Below are positions 56,727 to 64,000 of a stretch of DNA of 64,000 bases, in pieces. The stretch comes from Profundibacter amoris (GTDB lineage Bacteria; Pseudomonadota; Alphaproteobacteria; Rhodobacterales; Rhodobacteraceae), in the NCBI RefSeq assembly GCF_003544895.1, contig NZ_CP032125.1:2184001-2248000 (forward strand). Reading direction: 5' to 3'. The translations under genes and the position numbers were made by a program. The notes below the pieces were generated by a model, which did not search any database, was not told where the DNA came from, and saw nothing but the letters and a program-made list of their open reading frames with translations. Position 1 is the stretch's first letter. Each line of letters begins with the position of its first letter.

Positions 56727-58268
56727 ATGAAACATTTCTTGAAAATCACCGCCGCCGTTTTCCTTTCCATCAGCCCGCTTCAGGCCCAGACCGACACAGC
56801 GGCAAGCGGGGAAAATATCATTTCTCTGCCAAATAGCATTCTGCAACAAATCCGCCGGAACCCTGAACAATTTGTTCGCAACACGATCAATACGCTCTTC
56901 AGGGTCTCGACCAATGGCATAGTGACGAAGGAAACACTTGAAACCTATCATATGTCACAGATCGCGAGAAGCCGCAGCAGTTCGCTTCAGAACGCATTCA
57001 TTTATGACCTAGATGGCAATATGCAGATCGATGCCGTTGAAATCACGTCATTAGGAGCGGTGTTGAGCACCCGTGACAATGCGAAACTCCAGACGCTTCT
57101 GGCCACAGCGGATACCAATCAGGATGGCACCCTTTCATTGGAAGAAATCCGCGCCAATGCAAGCAGGCAAGCGAACCAAACCCGTCTCGATGTGTTGATC
57201 GGTGCGCTGATGGCCTTTGACGTTAACCAGGATGGCCGCGTCACCCCGGGCGAAATCGGCTTGGCTATTGCCAATCTGGACAAACCAGGCACCACCCCCG
57301 CGCCGCAAAAGCCGAGCATGCATAATGATACAATCGAAAAGCCGTTGCCGGAGTCATCCCTATGTAAATACCCTGCCCCTACCTCCGGGGCTGAAATCGT
57401 TTTCATCAGCGGTTACGAGGGGGCTGCCGTTTCCACGGTAGCGGTTTCAGGTGTTGACCGCGAGACCTCGGTTGCGGTTTTGAACATCGAAAAAGGGGAC
57501 ACGCCGCTGTATATTGTCACCACGGCCTATGATTCAATCATCTGGAAAATCGAAGGCGACGTTGGACGTGTCGAGCAGATTGTAGCGGGCTATGGCCACT
57601 ATGGAGCCGGCGTGACCGGACTGCCCAAAGAAAAGGTTCATTTCCTGCCAAATGCCGCCTGTATCTCGAAATATTTCACAAAACCCGATAGCGGCAAGGC
57701 CCTGATTGCAAAGGCAAACCTGTCACAACGACTGGGCAGGGACATTGATGTGCTTGTAACCAACTACGAGTTGACCACAGTCTCGGTTCCGTCCGGGGGG
57801 ATAAGAAAAACCCGCAACCCGACCAACAGGGGAACCGTCATAATACATGACGGCAAACGTTATGTGATAACGACCGACGGGCCGAAACTGCTGGATGACC
57901 CCGCAAGTCAAGCCGGTGGAGCACTGGAAAAGAACCTGTTGCATTCGCTCTATCGCTTCTACCCTGCCGGCATCATGGAACTGGACGCAAAAGATGTGAT
58001 TGCATCGTCCAAAGCGGAAAACTACGAGGTTCTCCCCCAGCAGGCCGGACTCCTGCAACTAGCCAGACAGGGCGCCCTGAAACCTACATCGGACGGCTAT
58101 TTGATGGTCGTCAAACCGATAAAACGTTTCCCGCCGGGATTGAACGGTGCCCATAGTGTGAAATTCATCCTTGGGAAAGGCATCAAGATGCCGGCAGGCG
58201 ATCCCGGCCATTCAGAAGTTATCCTTGAGGAAAACGGCAAATGTGTTGCGGGTTATAGCTGCCGGTAG
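56727..58268 (+). CDS. Exported EF-hand protein, hypothetical
   Basis: A 513-residue protein with a signal peptide (MKHFLKITAAVFLSISPLQAQ). Three EF-hand-type loops lie in residues 94-105 (DLDGNMQIDAVE), 129-140 (DTNQDGTLSLEE) and 165-176 (DVNQDGRVTPGE), so the N-terminal 180 residues probably bind Ca2+ or similar metals in the periplasm. From about residue 210 the protein is a beta-rich region (EIVFISGYEGAAVSTVAVSGVDRETSVAVLN, IVTTAYDSIIWKIEGDVGRVEQIVAGYGHYGAGVTGLP) that I do not recognise. It has four or more Cys, including KCVAGYSCR at the end. No operon partner is clear. Confidence 0.65.
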   Translation: MKHFLKITAAVFLSISPLQAQTDTAASGENIISLPNSILQQIRRNPEQFVRNTINTLFRVSTNGIVTKETLETYHMSQIARSRSSSLQNAFIYDLDGNMQIDAVEITSLGAVLSTRDNAKLQTLLATADTNQDGTLSLEEIRANASRQANQTRLDVLIGALMAFDVNQDGRVTPGEIGLAIANLDKPGTTPAPQKPSMHNDTIEKPLPESSLCKYPAPTSGAEIVFISGYEGAAVSTVAVSGVDRETSVAVLNIEKGDTPLYIVTTAYDSIIWKIEGDVGRVEQIVAGYGHYGAGVTGLPKEKVHFLPNAACISKYFTKPDSGKALIAKANLSQRLGRDIDVLVTNYELTTVSVPSGGIRKTRNPTNRGTVIIHDGKRYVITTDGPKLLDDPASQAGGALEKNLLHSLYRFYPAGIMELDAKDVIASSKAENYEVLPQQAGLLQLARQGALKPTSDGYLMVVKPIKRFPPGLNGAHSVKFILGKGIKMPAGDPGHSEVILEENGKCVAGYSCR

Positions 58269-58287
58269 AACACATGGCTGTGACCTA

Positions 58288-58347
58288 CCCCCGCCCGGGG
58301 GCTAGAGCCAGACAGAGGCCCCGGGACAAGCCCGAAGCCCCCTGTCT
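58288..58347. terminator. Bidirectional GC-rich stem-loops
   Basis: Between convergent genes: a short CCCCCG-CCC-GGGGGC dyad (58288-58302) and a larger stem closed by AGACAG (58310-58315) and CTGTCT (58342-58347), enclosing CGGG-ACAAG-CCCG. The latter resembles the widespread alphaproteobacterial GGCCCCGG-type palindromic repeats. A short TTTG follows on the plus side. Confidence 0.5.
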
Positions 58348-58350
58348 TTG

Positions 58351-59400
58351 CTATTTCACCTCGTAATCCGATGAATCCGCCAGCACTGCACGGATCACCT
58401 GTTTCGGGGCGGCAACGTCAAACCCGCCGTCCTGATAGATTTTGTACAATTTGAAATCCGACACCCGCGTCAGCACGAACCACGCCAGTTTGGCAGCCTC
58501 TGGTGATTCCGGATCAATGCCCAATTCTTCGGCCACCATACGGATCCATTTATGGGCCGATTTTCCCGCAACATAATGCGAGAACGACCAGTCCCCGTCA
58601 GAATAGGTGGACAGGAACCATTCAACCCGCCGCTGGTCCGGATTTATCTCGGGGGCGTCGGTTCCGGCATAGGCTGCGGCCTCTTTCAACGCGGGGTTCA
58701 ATCCCTGCCCTTTGCCATCCGCATCCGTGATATCGACATCCCATTGCGGATCAAAATGCGCGCTGGCGGCCCCGAACAGCAATTTATCCGGCGCGCCACG
58801 TTTCAGCAGTTCGGAATAAACCACCGCACCGTGTTCGCCCATCCAGCCCCATTTGGCAATGCCGTCCTTGCCACCCCAGGACGCGGGGAACCATTCAGGC
58901 TTGGCCACTTTGCCGGAGGTTTCATCCCAGTTGTACCAAACCTTGCTCCAGTCATGCAGCGCCAGATCGGCGATGATCAGGTCGCGGTCTGTGGTCTGGA
59001 TGCCGTGAACCTGCTCGAACGTATTGGCCCAGCCCATCGCGATCTCGATCACCTCGACCAGATGCACGGCCAGCCCGCCGGGGTAATGGTGATGCCCCGG
59101 CCCACCTGTCGCAGGGGCAGTGCGCAAGGCATCCGGTGCGGCCGTGGCGTTGAATACGGTCGAGGTGGGATTGTCATACATATCCAGCACAAAATCCCGC
59201 AATTCGGGGTCTTCGATTGAATTCATATAGCCGATCAGCCGGTGATAGGCGGCCGAGGTCCAGGCGCCGGATTTGGCCATATCGGTTGGGCTCATCGCCA
59301 GTATCTGGTCGATCCTTGTTTGTGGAATATCCTGCGCAATAGCAGGGGTGGAAAGGCTGCCAATCATCAAGGCAGATACAGTAAGGGCTTGTTTTAACAT
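58351..59400 (-). CDS. Exported HD-domain-like protein
   Basis: A 349-residue protein with a signal peptide (MLKQALTVSALMIGSLSTPAIA) and, unusually for an exported protein, an HD-superfamily-like core. The spaced motif is GPGHHHYPGGLAVHLVEVIEIA (first His set, about residues 107-115), DLIIADLALHDWSKVW (the H-D pair), the intermediate MGEHGAVVYSELLKRG, and the HFDPQW block. Metal-binding phosphohydrolase activity is plausible. It begins at 59400 after CAGGAGAATGC, while the longer frame lacks a ribosome site. The mature protein sits in the periplasm if the signal works. It is convergent with the EF-hand gene. Confidence 0.6.
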   Translation of the reverse strand: MLKQALTVSALMIGSLSTPAIAQDIPQTRIDQILAMSPTDMAKSGAWTSAAYHRLIGYMNSIEDPELRDFVLDMYDNPTSTVFNATAAPDALRTAPATGGPGHHHYPGGLAVHLVEVIEIAMGWANTFEQVHGIQTTDRDLIIADLALHDWSKVWYNWDETSGKVAKPEWFPASWGGKDGIAKWGWMGEHGAVVYSELLKRGAPDKLLFGAASAHFDPQWDVDITDADGKGQGLNPALKEAAAYAGTDAPEINPDQRRVEWFLSTYSDGDWSFSHYVAGKSAHKWIRMVAEELGIDPESPEAAKLAWFVLTRVSDFKLYKIYQDGGFDVAAPKQVIRAVLADSSDYEVK

Positions 59401-59562
59401 TGCATTCTCCTGAAATGGACGACGGTTCGACCCGCCAAATTCAAGGCCAATGCACAAGGAAAGCTGCGTTAAAACGCCGGACCTTAGCACAAAGGCCGCT
59501 TTATCCTTCCCATAGGAAGCATAGCAAATTTATGTCGTTCAGGTAATGGTTATGCAAAACAA

Positions 59563-59588
59563 AGGCGGCCGCATTGCTGCAACCGCCT
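59563..59588 (-). terminator. Rho-independent terminator of yebC
   Basis: A stem, AGGCGG with CCGCCT, bounds about 14 loop bases and is flanked on its left by AAAACAAA, i.e. a T run after the stem on the minus strand. It lies 36 bp beyond the yebC stop. Confidence 0.7.
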
Positions 59589-59623
59589 GTGAATTCACAT
59601 AGATGAAAAGGCCAAATACCCGC

Positions 59624-60364
59624 TTAAAGCTGCTCCAACACCTCGTCGCTGGCCTCGAAATTGGTTGTCACCCGCTGTACGTCGTCGTCGTCTTCCAGCG
59701 CATCTATCAGCTTCATCAGCTTTTGCATACCTTCCAGATCCAGTTCGGTGGTGATGTTCGGACGCCAAACCAGTTTGACGGTTTCCGCCTCGCCCAGCTT
59801 GTCCTCAAGCTCGCCAGCGACCGATGCCAGATCGGTGTCGGCGGTTACGATCACATACCCCTCGTCGGTATCCTCGACATCCTCGGCACCGGCTTCCAGC
59901 GCGGCTTCGAATACGGTGTCCAGATCGCCGGCAGATAACGAATACAATATCTCGCCTTTACGATCGAACATGAAACCAACCGATCCGGTTTCACCCAGGT
60001 TGCCACCGGTTTTAGTAAACAGCGAGCGCACAGAACTGGCGGTGCGGTTCTTGTTGTCTGTCATCGCCTCGACAATCACGGCCACGCCACCGGGGCCATA
60101 GCCTTCGTAACGGATTTCATCGTAATTATCGCCCTCGCCCGCCGCCGACTTTTTGATCGCTCGTTCGATCACGTCCTTGGGCACGGAATTCGACTTGGCC
60201 TCTTTCACCGCCATACGCAGGCGCGGGTTTTTATCGGGGTCCGGATCGCCCATTTTGGCCGCCACGGTGATTTCCTTGGACAGTTTCGAGAACAGTTTCG
60301 AGCGCAATTTGTCCTGACGCCCCTTGCGGTGCTGGATATTTGCCCATTTTGAGTGGCCTGCCAT
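59624..60364 (-). CDS. yebC: YebC/PmpR family transcriptional regulator
   Basis: A 246-residue member of the YebC/TACO1 family, close to the usual length. It begins [124 protein letters not shown], an essentially complete family signature. Members act as translation or transcription factors for stalled ribosomes at proline stretches or as PmpR-type regulators. The gene is monocistronic here, with a lipoprotein gene 76 bp away, and a terminator follows. Confidence 0.95.
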   Translation of the reverse strand: MAGHSKWANIQHRKGRQDKLRSKLFSKLSKEITVAAKMGDPDPDKNPRLRMAVKEAKSNSVPKDVIERAIKKSAAGEGDNYDEIRYEGYGPGGVAVIVEAMTDNKNRTASSVRSLFTKTGGNLGETGSVGFMFDRKGEILYSLSAGDLDTVFEAALEAGAEDVEDTDEGYVIVTADTDLASVAGELEDKLGEAETVKLVWRPNITTELDLEGMQKLMKLIDALEDDDDVQRVTTNFEASDEVLEQL

Positions 60365-60440
60365 GGTGATCTCCTGTGGAATATCTAGGTTTCAGGCCTC
60401 TATAAAACACTGGGCGCGGTGGCACAACATTGCAATGCTT

Positions 60441-62201
60441 CTACCGCTCCACAGGTTCAAGCGCCGCATCAAAGGCATAAGGCAAGGTTTCGATATCCCC
60501 GCGTGAAAGCAAGGTAACACCGCCAATGTCGCCGTAATAATATTGAACGATCTGGCGCAGCCCGTCATTGCCTTCTGCTTTCAATATCTCCTGGTGCAGC
60601 ATCAACAGGTGACGCCCGTCGCCATCGCGGGCAAAAAGCGCAAGATTTTCGTCGTCCAGACCCGACATTTCATCGCCACGGATCAGCAGCATATTGCCCT
60701 TGATTATCAAGGTTTCGGGCAAATCATCCACTGCATAATCCACCCGCGACATGCTGGTCAGCCGCTGCACCGGCACCACGCCTGTAACCCGCACTGGCGG
60801 GCTTGAAAACAGCGCCGGATCATATTCAATCCGGTTGACAGTAAATTCATAGGCTTCATCATCGGTCGCGGCGACCGGATCACCGTTTACATCCAGAAAT
60901 GTCAGGGTCAGCAAAGGCATATCCAGATCATCAAAGCGGTCAAACCCGTCAATAAATATGTCACTTTGGACATCGGGGTAGTTAAAGGAAAGGCTGTTGG
61001 CATAACCGGAATGTTCTATCGAAATACCCGTTACAATTTCCTTGGCCGTCAGATCAATCGGCAAATCCCGCACAACTGACTCAATTCCATGGTTAAAGAC
61101 GGGGCCGGAAACCGCAATCACATCCGGGGTTTCTGCATAACGAAACCCTTCCAGCGCCAGCACAGGCAGGATGATTTCCCGCGATATGTGTTCACCACCA
61201 GCAGGAGCAAGGAGGCTCACCCGAATTCGGTCTGGCGTACCGCGAAAATCGACTTCCCCATAGATTTCCTTTGCTTCCTCCAGCCCGCCGATCTTGCTGA
61301 TTTTCTCGAACAATACATCGGGGTCTGCCTCAATCAACTTGCCCTTGATCGCAGCTTCCAAAGCCACATCCAGCGCCTTGGTCAGTTTGCTGAAATCTTC
61401 CGGATCCCCCCATCCACTGCCGCGATCATCCAGAAACCGTCCGGTTTCATCCTGCGCCTCGATATAGATCGATCCGGTTTCGATTTTTGGCATCGCTCCG
61501 TCAATTCGTGCGATTTCGACAGCCACCTGATGCCCGTCCATTTTTACCAACTTAACGGAATAATCCCCAATCTCGCGTGTCTTGCCGCTTTCGTTTGCCC
61601 CGAATTCGACCTGTAAAACCGCCCCCGGCAATTCCGTTGTGAATGTGCCGCTAACATAGGTTGGCAGGGCTTGGCCCTCGGGAACCGCGCCGCTTGGATC
61701 ATAGACCATCTCGATCAGGGAACTTGCCCTGACCGCCTGAATTTCAGGGCGCTCGGGGAAATATTCCTTGTTGACCCTAACAACCTGACCATCGGCAAGC
61801 TGCACCTCGTTCAGGTCCATTTCATAGGGCAACGGGTAGGAAAACGCCTCTTGCAGCTTCAATGAATTCGAGAACGTCTCGATGACCAAAGCCCCCAGAA
61901 AAACCTTGGCCATTTCTGCCGGATTGGCATAATCCTCAAGACGTGCCAACGCAGACGTTGTGTATCGGGTCGTCTTCGACGGGACTGCGGCCTCGATCCG
62001 GGAAACTTCCATAAATTCCAGAAACCGCGCCATCCGGCTAAAATTTTCGCGGGTCCCGCTATCCTTGATCAATTCGATTTTCGCCACTCGGTCGGCCCAT
62101 TCCTGATGCACGCGGGAAATGGCATCGGCGGTTTCTTCCTTGCAGGCAGTTAACAAGAAAAGTGTAGCGGAGATTAAGGAAAACAAAAAACGATATGACA
62201 T
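60441..62201 (-). CDS. Large hypothetical lipoprotein
   Basis: A 586-residue protein with a lipoprotein signal (MSYRFLFSLISATLFLLTAC) where Cys20 would be lipidated. The first 100 mature residues are helical (ISRVHQEWADRVAKIELIKDSGTREN), then the bulk is beta-rich, with segments such as VYDPSGAVPEGQALPTYVSGTFTTELPGAVLQVEF, DETGRFLDDRGSGWGDPEDF and VFNHGIESVVRDLPIDLTAKEIVTGISIEHSGY. I do not recognise a family. A charged 'TADAIS' stretch follows the Cys. It begins at 62201; the longer frame to 62279 has no ribosome site. The SLC13 gene is divergent and starts 188 bp away. Confidence 0.55.
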   Translation of the reverse strand: MSYRFLFSLISATLFLLTACKEETADAISRVHQEWADRVAKIELIKDSGTRENFSRMARFLEFMEVSRIEAAVPSKTTRYTTSALARLEDYANPAEMAKVFLGALVIETFSNSLKLQEAFSYPLPYEMDLNEVQLADGQVVRVNKEYFPERPEIQAVRASSLIEMVYDPSGAVPEGQALPTYVSGTFTTELPGAVLQVEFGANESGKTREIGDYSVKLVKMDGHQVAVEIARIDGAMPKIETGSIYIEAQDETGRFLDDRGSGWGDPEDFSKLTKALDVALEAAIKGKLIEADPDVLFEKISKIGGLEEAKEIYGEVDFRGTPDRIRVSLLAPAGGEHISREIILPVLALEGFRYAETPDVIAVSGPVFNHGIESVVRDLPIDLTAKEIVTGISIEHSGYANSLSFNYPDVQSDIFIDGFDRFDDLDMPLLTLTFLDVNGDPVAATDDEAYEFTVNRIEYDPALFSSPPVRVTGVVPVQRLTSMSRVDYAVDDLPETLIIKGNMLLIRGDEMSGLDDENLALFARDGDGRHLLMLHQEILKAEGNDGLRQIVQYYYGDIGGVTLLSRGDIETLPYAFDAALEPVER

Positions 62202-62388
62202 TGGCAAGACCTTGAAATAATATAACATACTTGGAGAACCGTGTAAGAATACCGACTGCTTACAACAACATGGGCGCAATTAAAAGCAGCCTTCCCTTGC
62301 CCCATGGAATCCACAGCATAAACCCGCCCGACATTGCAATTAAGCTCCCAATCGGGTTCAAAGGATAAAACCCAAAAGGAGCCGCCCT

Positions 62389-64000
62389 GTGACCAGTGAC
62401 CAGATTATTCTTTTTTCCCTGTTCGGCGCTGTTTTCGGTCTGCTGCTCTGGGGCAAATTCCGTTATGACCTTGTGGCCTTTACCGCCCTGCTGGTCGGCG
62501 TGGTGCTGGGCGTGATCCCCACCAAAAACGCCTTTGACGGGTTCGGCCATCCGGCCACTCTGGTGGTGGCGCTGGTGCTGGTGGTTTCCGCCGGTCTGGT
62601 GCGCTCGGGGGCGGTGTTCCTGATCACCCGCACGCTGGTTGATTCCAGCCGCAAACTGGGCGCGCATATCGCCCTTATGGGGGCCATCGGCGGGGTGCTG
62701 TCGGCCTTTATGAACAATGTTGCGGCGCTGGCCCTGCTGATGCCCGTCGATATCCAGACCGCCCGCAAGGCCGGTCGCAAACCCGGCCTGTCGCTGATGC
62801 CGCTGTCCTTCGCCACCATCCTTGGCGGCATGGTCACCCTGATCGGAACGCCCCCCAACATTATCATCGCCACCATCCGCGAGGACAGTCTGGGCGAGCC
62901 GTTCAATATGTTCGATTTTGCCCCTGTCGGCGGGGTAACCGCCATCGCGGGCCTGTTGTTCGTCGCCTTTATCGGCTGGCGACTGATCCCGCAGGGTGAT
63001 GACTCGACCGAAGCCGGTGACCCGATGGCCGATATGGCCCAGTATATCGCCGAGCTGACCGTGCCCGAAGACTCAAAACACATCGGCAAACGCCTGCGCG
63101 ACCTGACCGAAGTGGCGGACAAAAACGATGTTGCCATCCTTGGACTGGTGCGGGACGGCAAGCGGCGCTACGGCACGGCCCAGAATGTGAAGCTACAGGC
63201 AGGGGATGCGCTGGTGCTTGAGGCCAGCCCCGATGCGCTGGACGAATTTCGCGCCGCCCTGTCGCTGGATTTTGCCGACAGCAAACGGCAGGAAGCGCTG
63301 AAAGCCGATGGCGACGGTTTGCAGATCGTCGAAGTGGTGGTGCCCGAAGACAGCCGCATCAATGGCAAGACCGCGCAAACCATCGGCCTTGGCTGGCGGC
63401 AACGCACGGTCTTGATGGGGATTTCCCGCAGCGGCAAACGGATCACCAAACAGGTGCGCAAAACCGTGGTGCGGGCGGGGGATATCCTGTTGCTGCTGGT
63501 GCCACAAGACAAGGCAGCGGATGTTACCGAATGGCTGGGCTGCCTGCCGCTTGCCGATCGCGGGCTGGCCGTGACGGACGAAAAAAAGGTCTGGCTGGCC
63601 ATCGGCATGTTCGCCGCCGCCGTAGCCGCCGCCAGTCTGGGACTGATCTATTTGCCGATTGCGCTGGGGTTGGTTGTGGTTGGTTTTGTGCTGACCAAAA
63701 TCCTGCCGCTGGCCGATATTTACGACCATATCAGCTGGCCGGTGGTGGTGCTGCTGGGGTCGATGATCCCGCTTGGCTCGGCCCTGGAAACCTCGGGCGG
63801 GACCGAACTGATTGCCGGCTGGCTGATCGACCTGACCGGAGGGATGCCGCCCTGGGCAATCCTGACCGTGTTGATGATCGTCACCATGAGCCTGTCGGAT
63901 GTGCTGAACAACACGGCCACCACCATCGTCGCCGCCCCCATCGGCATCCAGATGGCGCAAACGCTAAACGTCAATCCCGATCCGTTCCTGATGGCGGTTG
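62389..64000 (+). CDS. SLC13-family permease with TrkA-C domains, 3' end cut
   Basis: A polytopic inner-membrane protein, truncated at residue 537 by the window edge. It begins with GTG at 62389, eight bases after AAAAGGAG. The N-terminal transport half shows the SLC13/citrate-transporter-like blocks FILLGLLLWGKFRYDLVAFTALLVGVVLG, ALALLMPVDIQTARKAGRKPGLSLMPLSFATILGGMVTLIGTPPNIII, where L-I-G-T-P-P-N-I is the signature, and ends with IGWRLIPQG. Two cytoplasmic TrkA-C (RCK_C) domains follow: residues about 205-290 (KHIGKRLRDL to EASPDAL) and 300-380 (RINGKTAQTIG to LLVPQD). A second membrane half then begins near residue 400. Anions or carboxylates are plausible substrates. The minus-strand frames opposite it are not genes. 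Confidence 0.8.
   Translation, partial: MTSDQIILFSLFGAVFGLLLWGKFRYDLVAFTALLVGVVLGVIPTKNAFDGFGHPATLVVALVLVVSAGLVRSGAVFLITRTLVDSSRKLGAHIALMGAIGGVLSAFMNNVAALALLMPVDIQTARKAGRKPGLSLMPLSFATILGGMVTLIGTPPNIIIATIREDSLGEPFNMFDFAPVGGVTAIAGLLFVAFIGWRLIPQGDDSTEAGDPMADMAQYIAELTVPEDSKHIGKRLRDLTEVADKNDVAILGLVRDGKRRYGTAQNVKLQAGDALVLEASPDALDEFRAALSLDFADSKRQEALKADGDGLQIVEVVVPEDSRINGKTAQTIGLGWRQRTVLMGISRSGKRITKQVRKTVVRAGDILLLLVPQDKAADVTEWLGCLPLADRGLAVTDEKKVWLAIGMFAAAVAAASLGLIYLPIALGLVVVGFVLTKILPLADIYDHISWPVVVLLGSMIPLGSALETSGGTELIAGWLIDLTGGMPPWAILTVLMIVTMSLSDVLNNTATTIVAAPIGIQMAQTLNVNPDPFLMAV

Noticed and set aside
62463-63960. Minus-strand frames within the SLC13 permease gene
   Set aside because: They are opposite a gene with a clear ribosome site, signature and two TrkA-C domains.

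Overview
The window reads as chromosomal DNA of an alphaproteobacterium of the Rhodobacteraceae / Roseobacter group. The grounds are moderately high GC, dense short-spaced operons, the perM-hda-ppk-ppx gene order, a short proline-tRNA ligase, families typical of that group (DUF1194, DUF2937, DUF6497, YdcH), an ScfR/PccR-type regulator and a betI-betB-betA choline cluster. I saw no rRNA, tRNA, CRISPR array, intact insertion sequence or prophage.

Layout. 1-9.5 kb: partial DsrE-like exported protein, YceI protein, MFS transporter, Zn/Cd/Pb P-type ATPase with a MerR-type promoter, DUF1810 protein, metG, exported GH26-like protein, TPR protein. 9.6-17 kb: parE, a VWA/DUF1194 protein, lolD-lolC, DUF2937 protein, proS. 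17-24 kb: perM-like, hda, ppk1, ppx, alpha/beta hydrolase. 24-28 kb: small exported protein, EEP-family phosphodiesterase, DjlA-like co-chaperone, GNAT, VOC protein, nhaA. 28-41 kb: a dispersed propionyl-CoA module (methylmalonyl-CoA mutase, pccA, pccB) with a sulfotransferase, a polytopic GT-C-like membrane protein, a DcaP-like porin, small lipoproteins and a methyltransferase/DUF6497 pair downstream of pccB. 41-47 kb: membrane protein, Bcr/CflA-type MFS, an ScfR-family regulator (PccR candidate), hydrolase, CoxG-like protein and a hypothetical exported protein with no normal start codon. 47-52 kb: YdcH, a wrecked thermonuclease gene and the betI-betB-betA choline-to-betaine operon carrying an extra Cys-rich exported protein. 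52-64 kb: DMT exporter, argO/argP divergent pair, TetR/epimerase divergent pair, EF-hand exported protein, exported HD-like protein, yebC, a large lipoprotein, and an SLC13 permease cut by the window end.

How genes work together. PccA and PccB carboxylate propionyl-CoA and the mutase takes the later product to succinyl-CoA. The ScfR-type gene 3 kb upstream of pccB probably controls this, since TTTGCAAA-type sites sit in front of both pccB and the regulator. Lol genes serve outer-membrane lipoprotein sorting, and ppk/ppx control polyphosphate. The bet genes make the osmoprotectant glycine betaine under BetI, with a BetI-like palindrome upstream.

The least explained signal is a family of about 155-bp structured intergenic repeats at 11.7, 14.9 and 43.8 kb. 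Their terminal hairpins are conserved, sometimes by structure rather than sequence, and their middles are of near-constant length but divergent. A second, double-hairpin repeat occurs at 23.6 and 48.2 kb. All functional calls come from reading motifs and recalling families; no database search was run.
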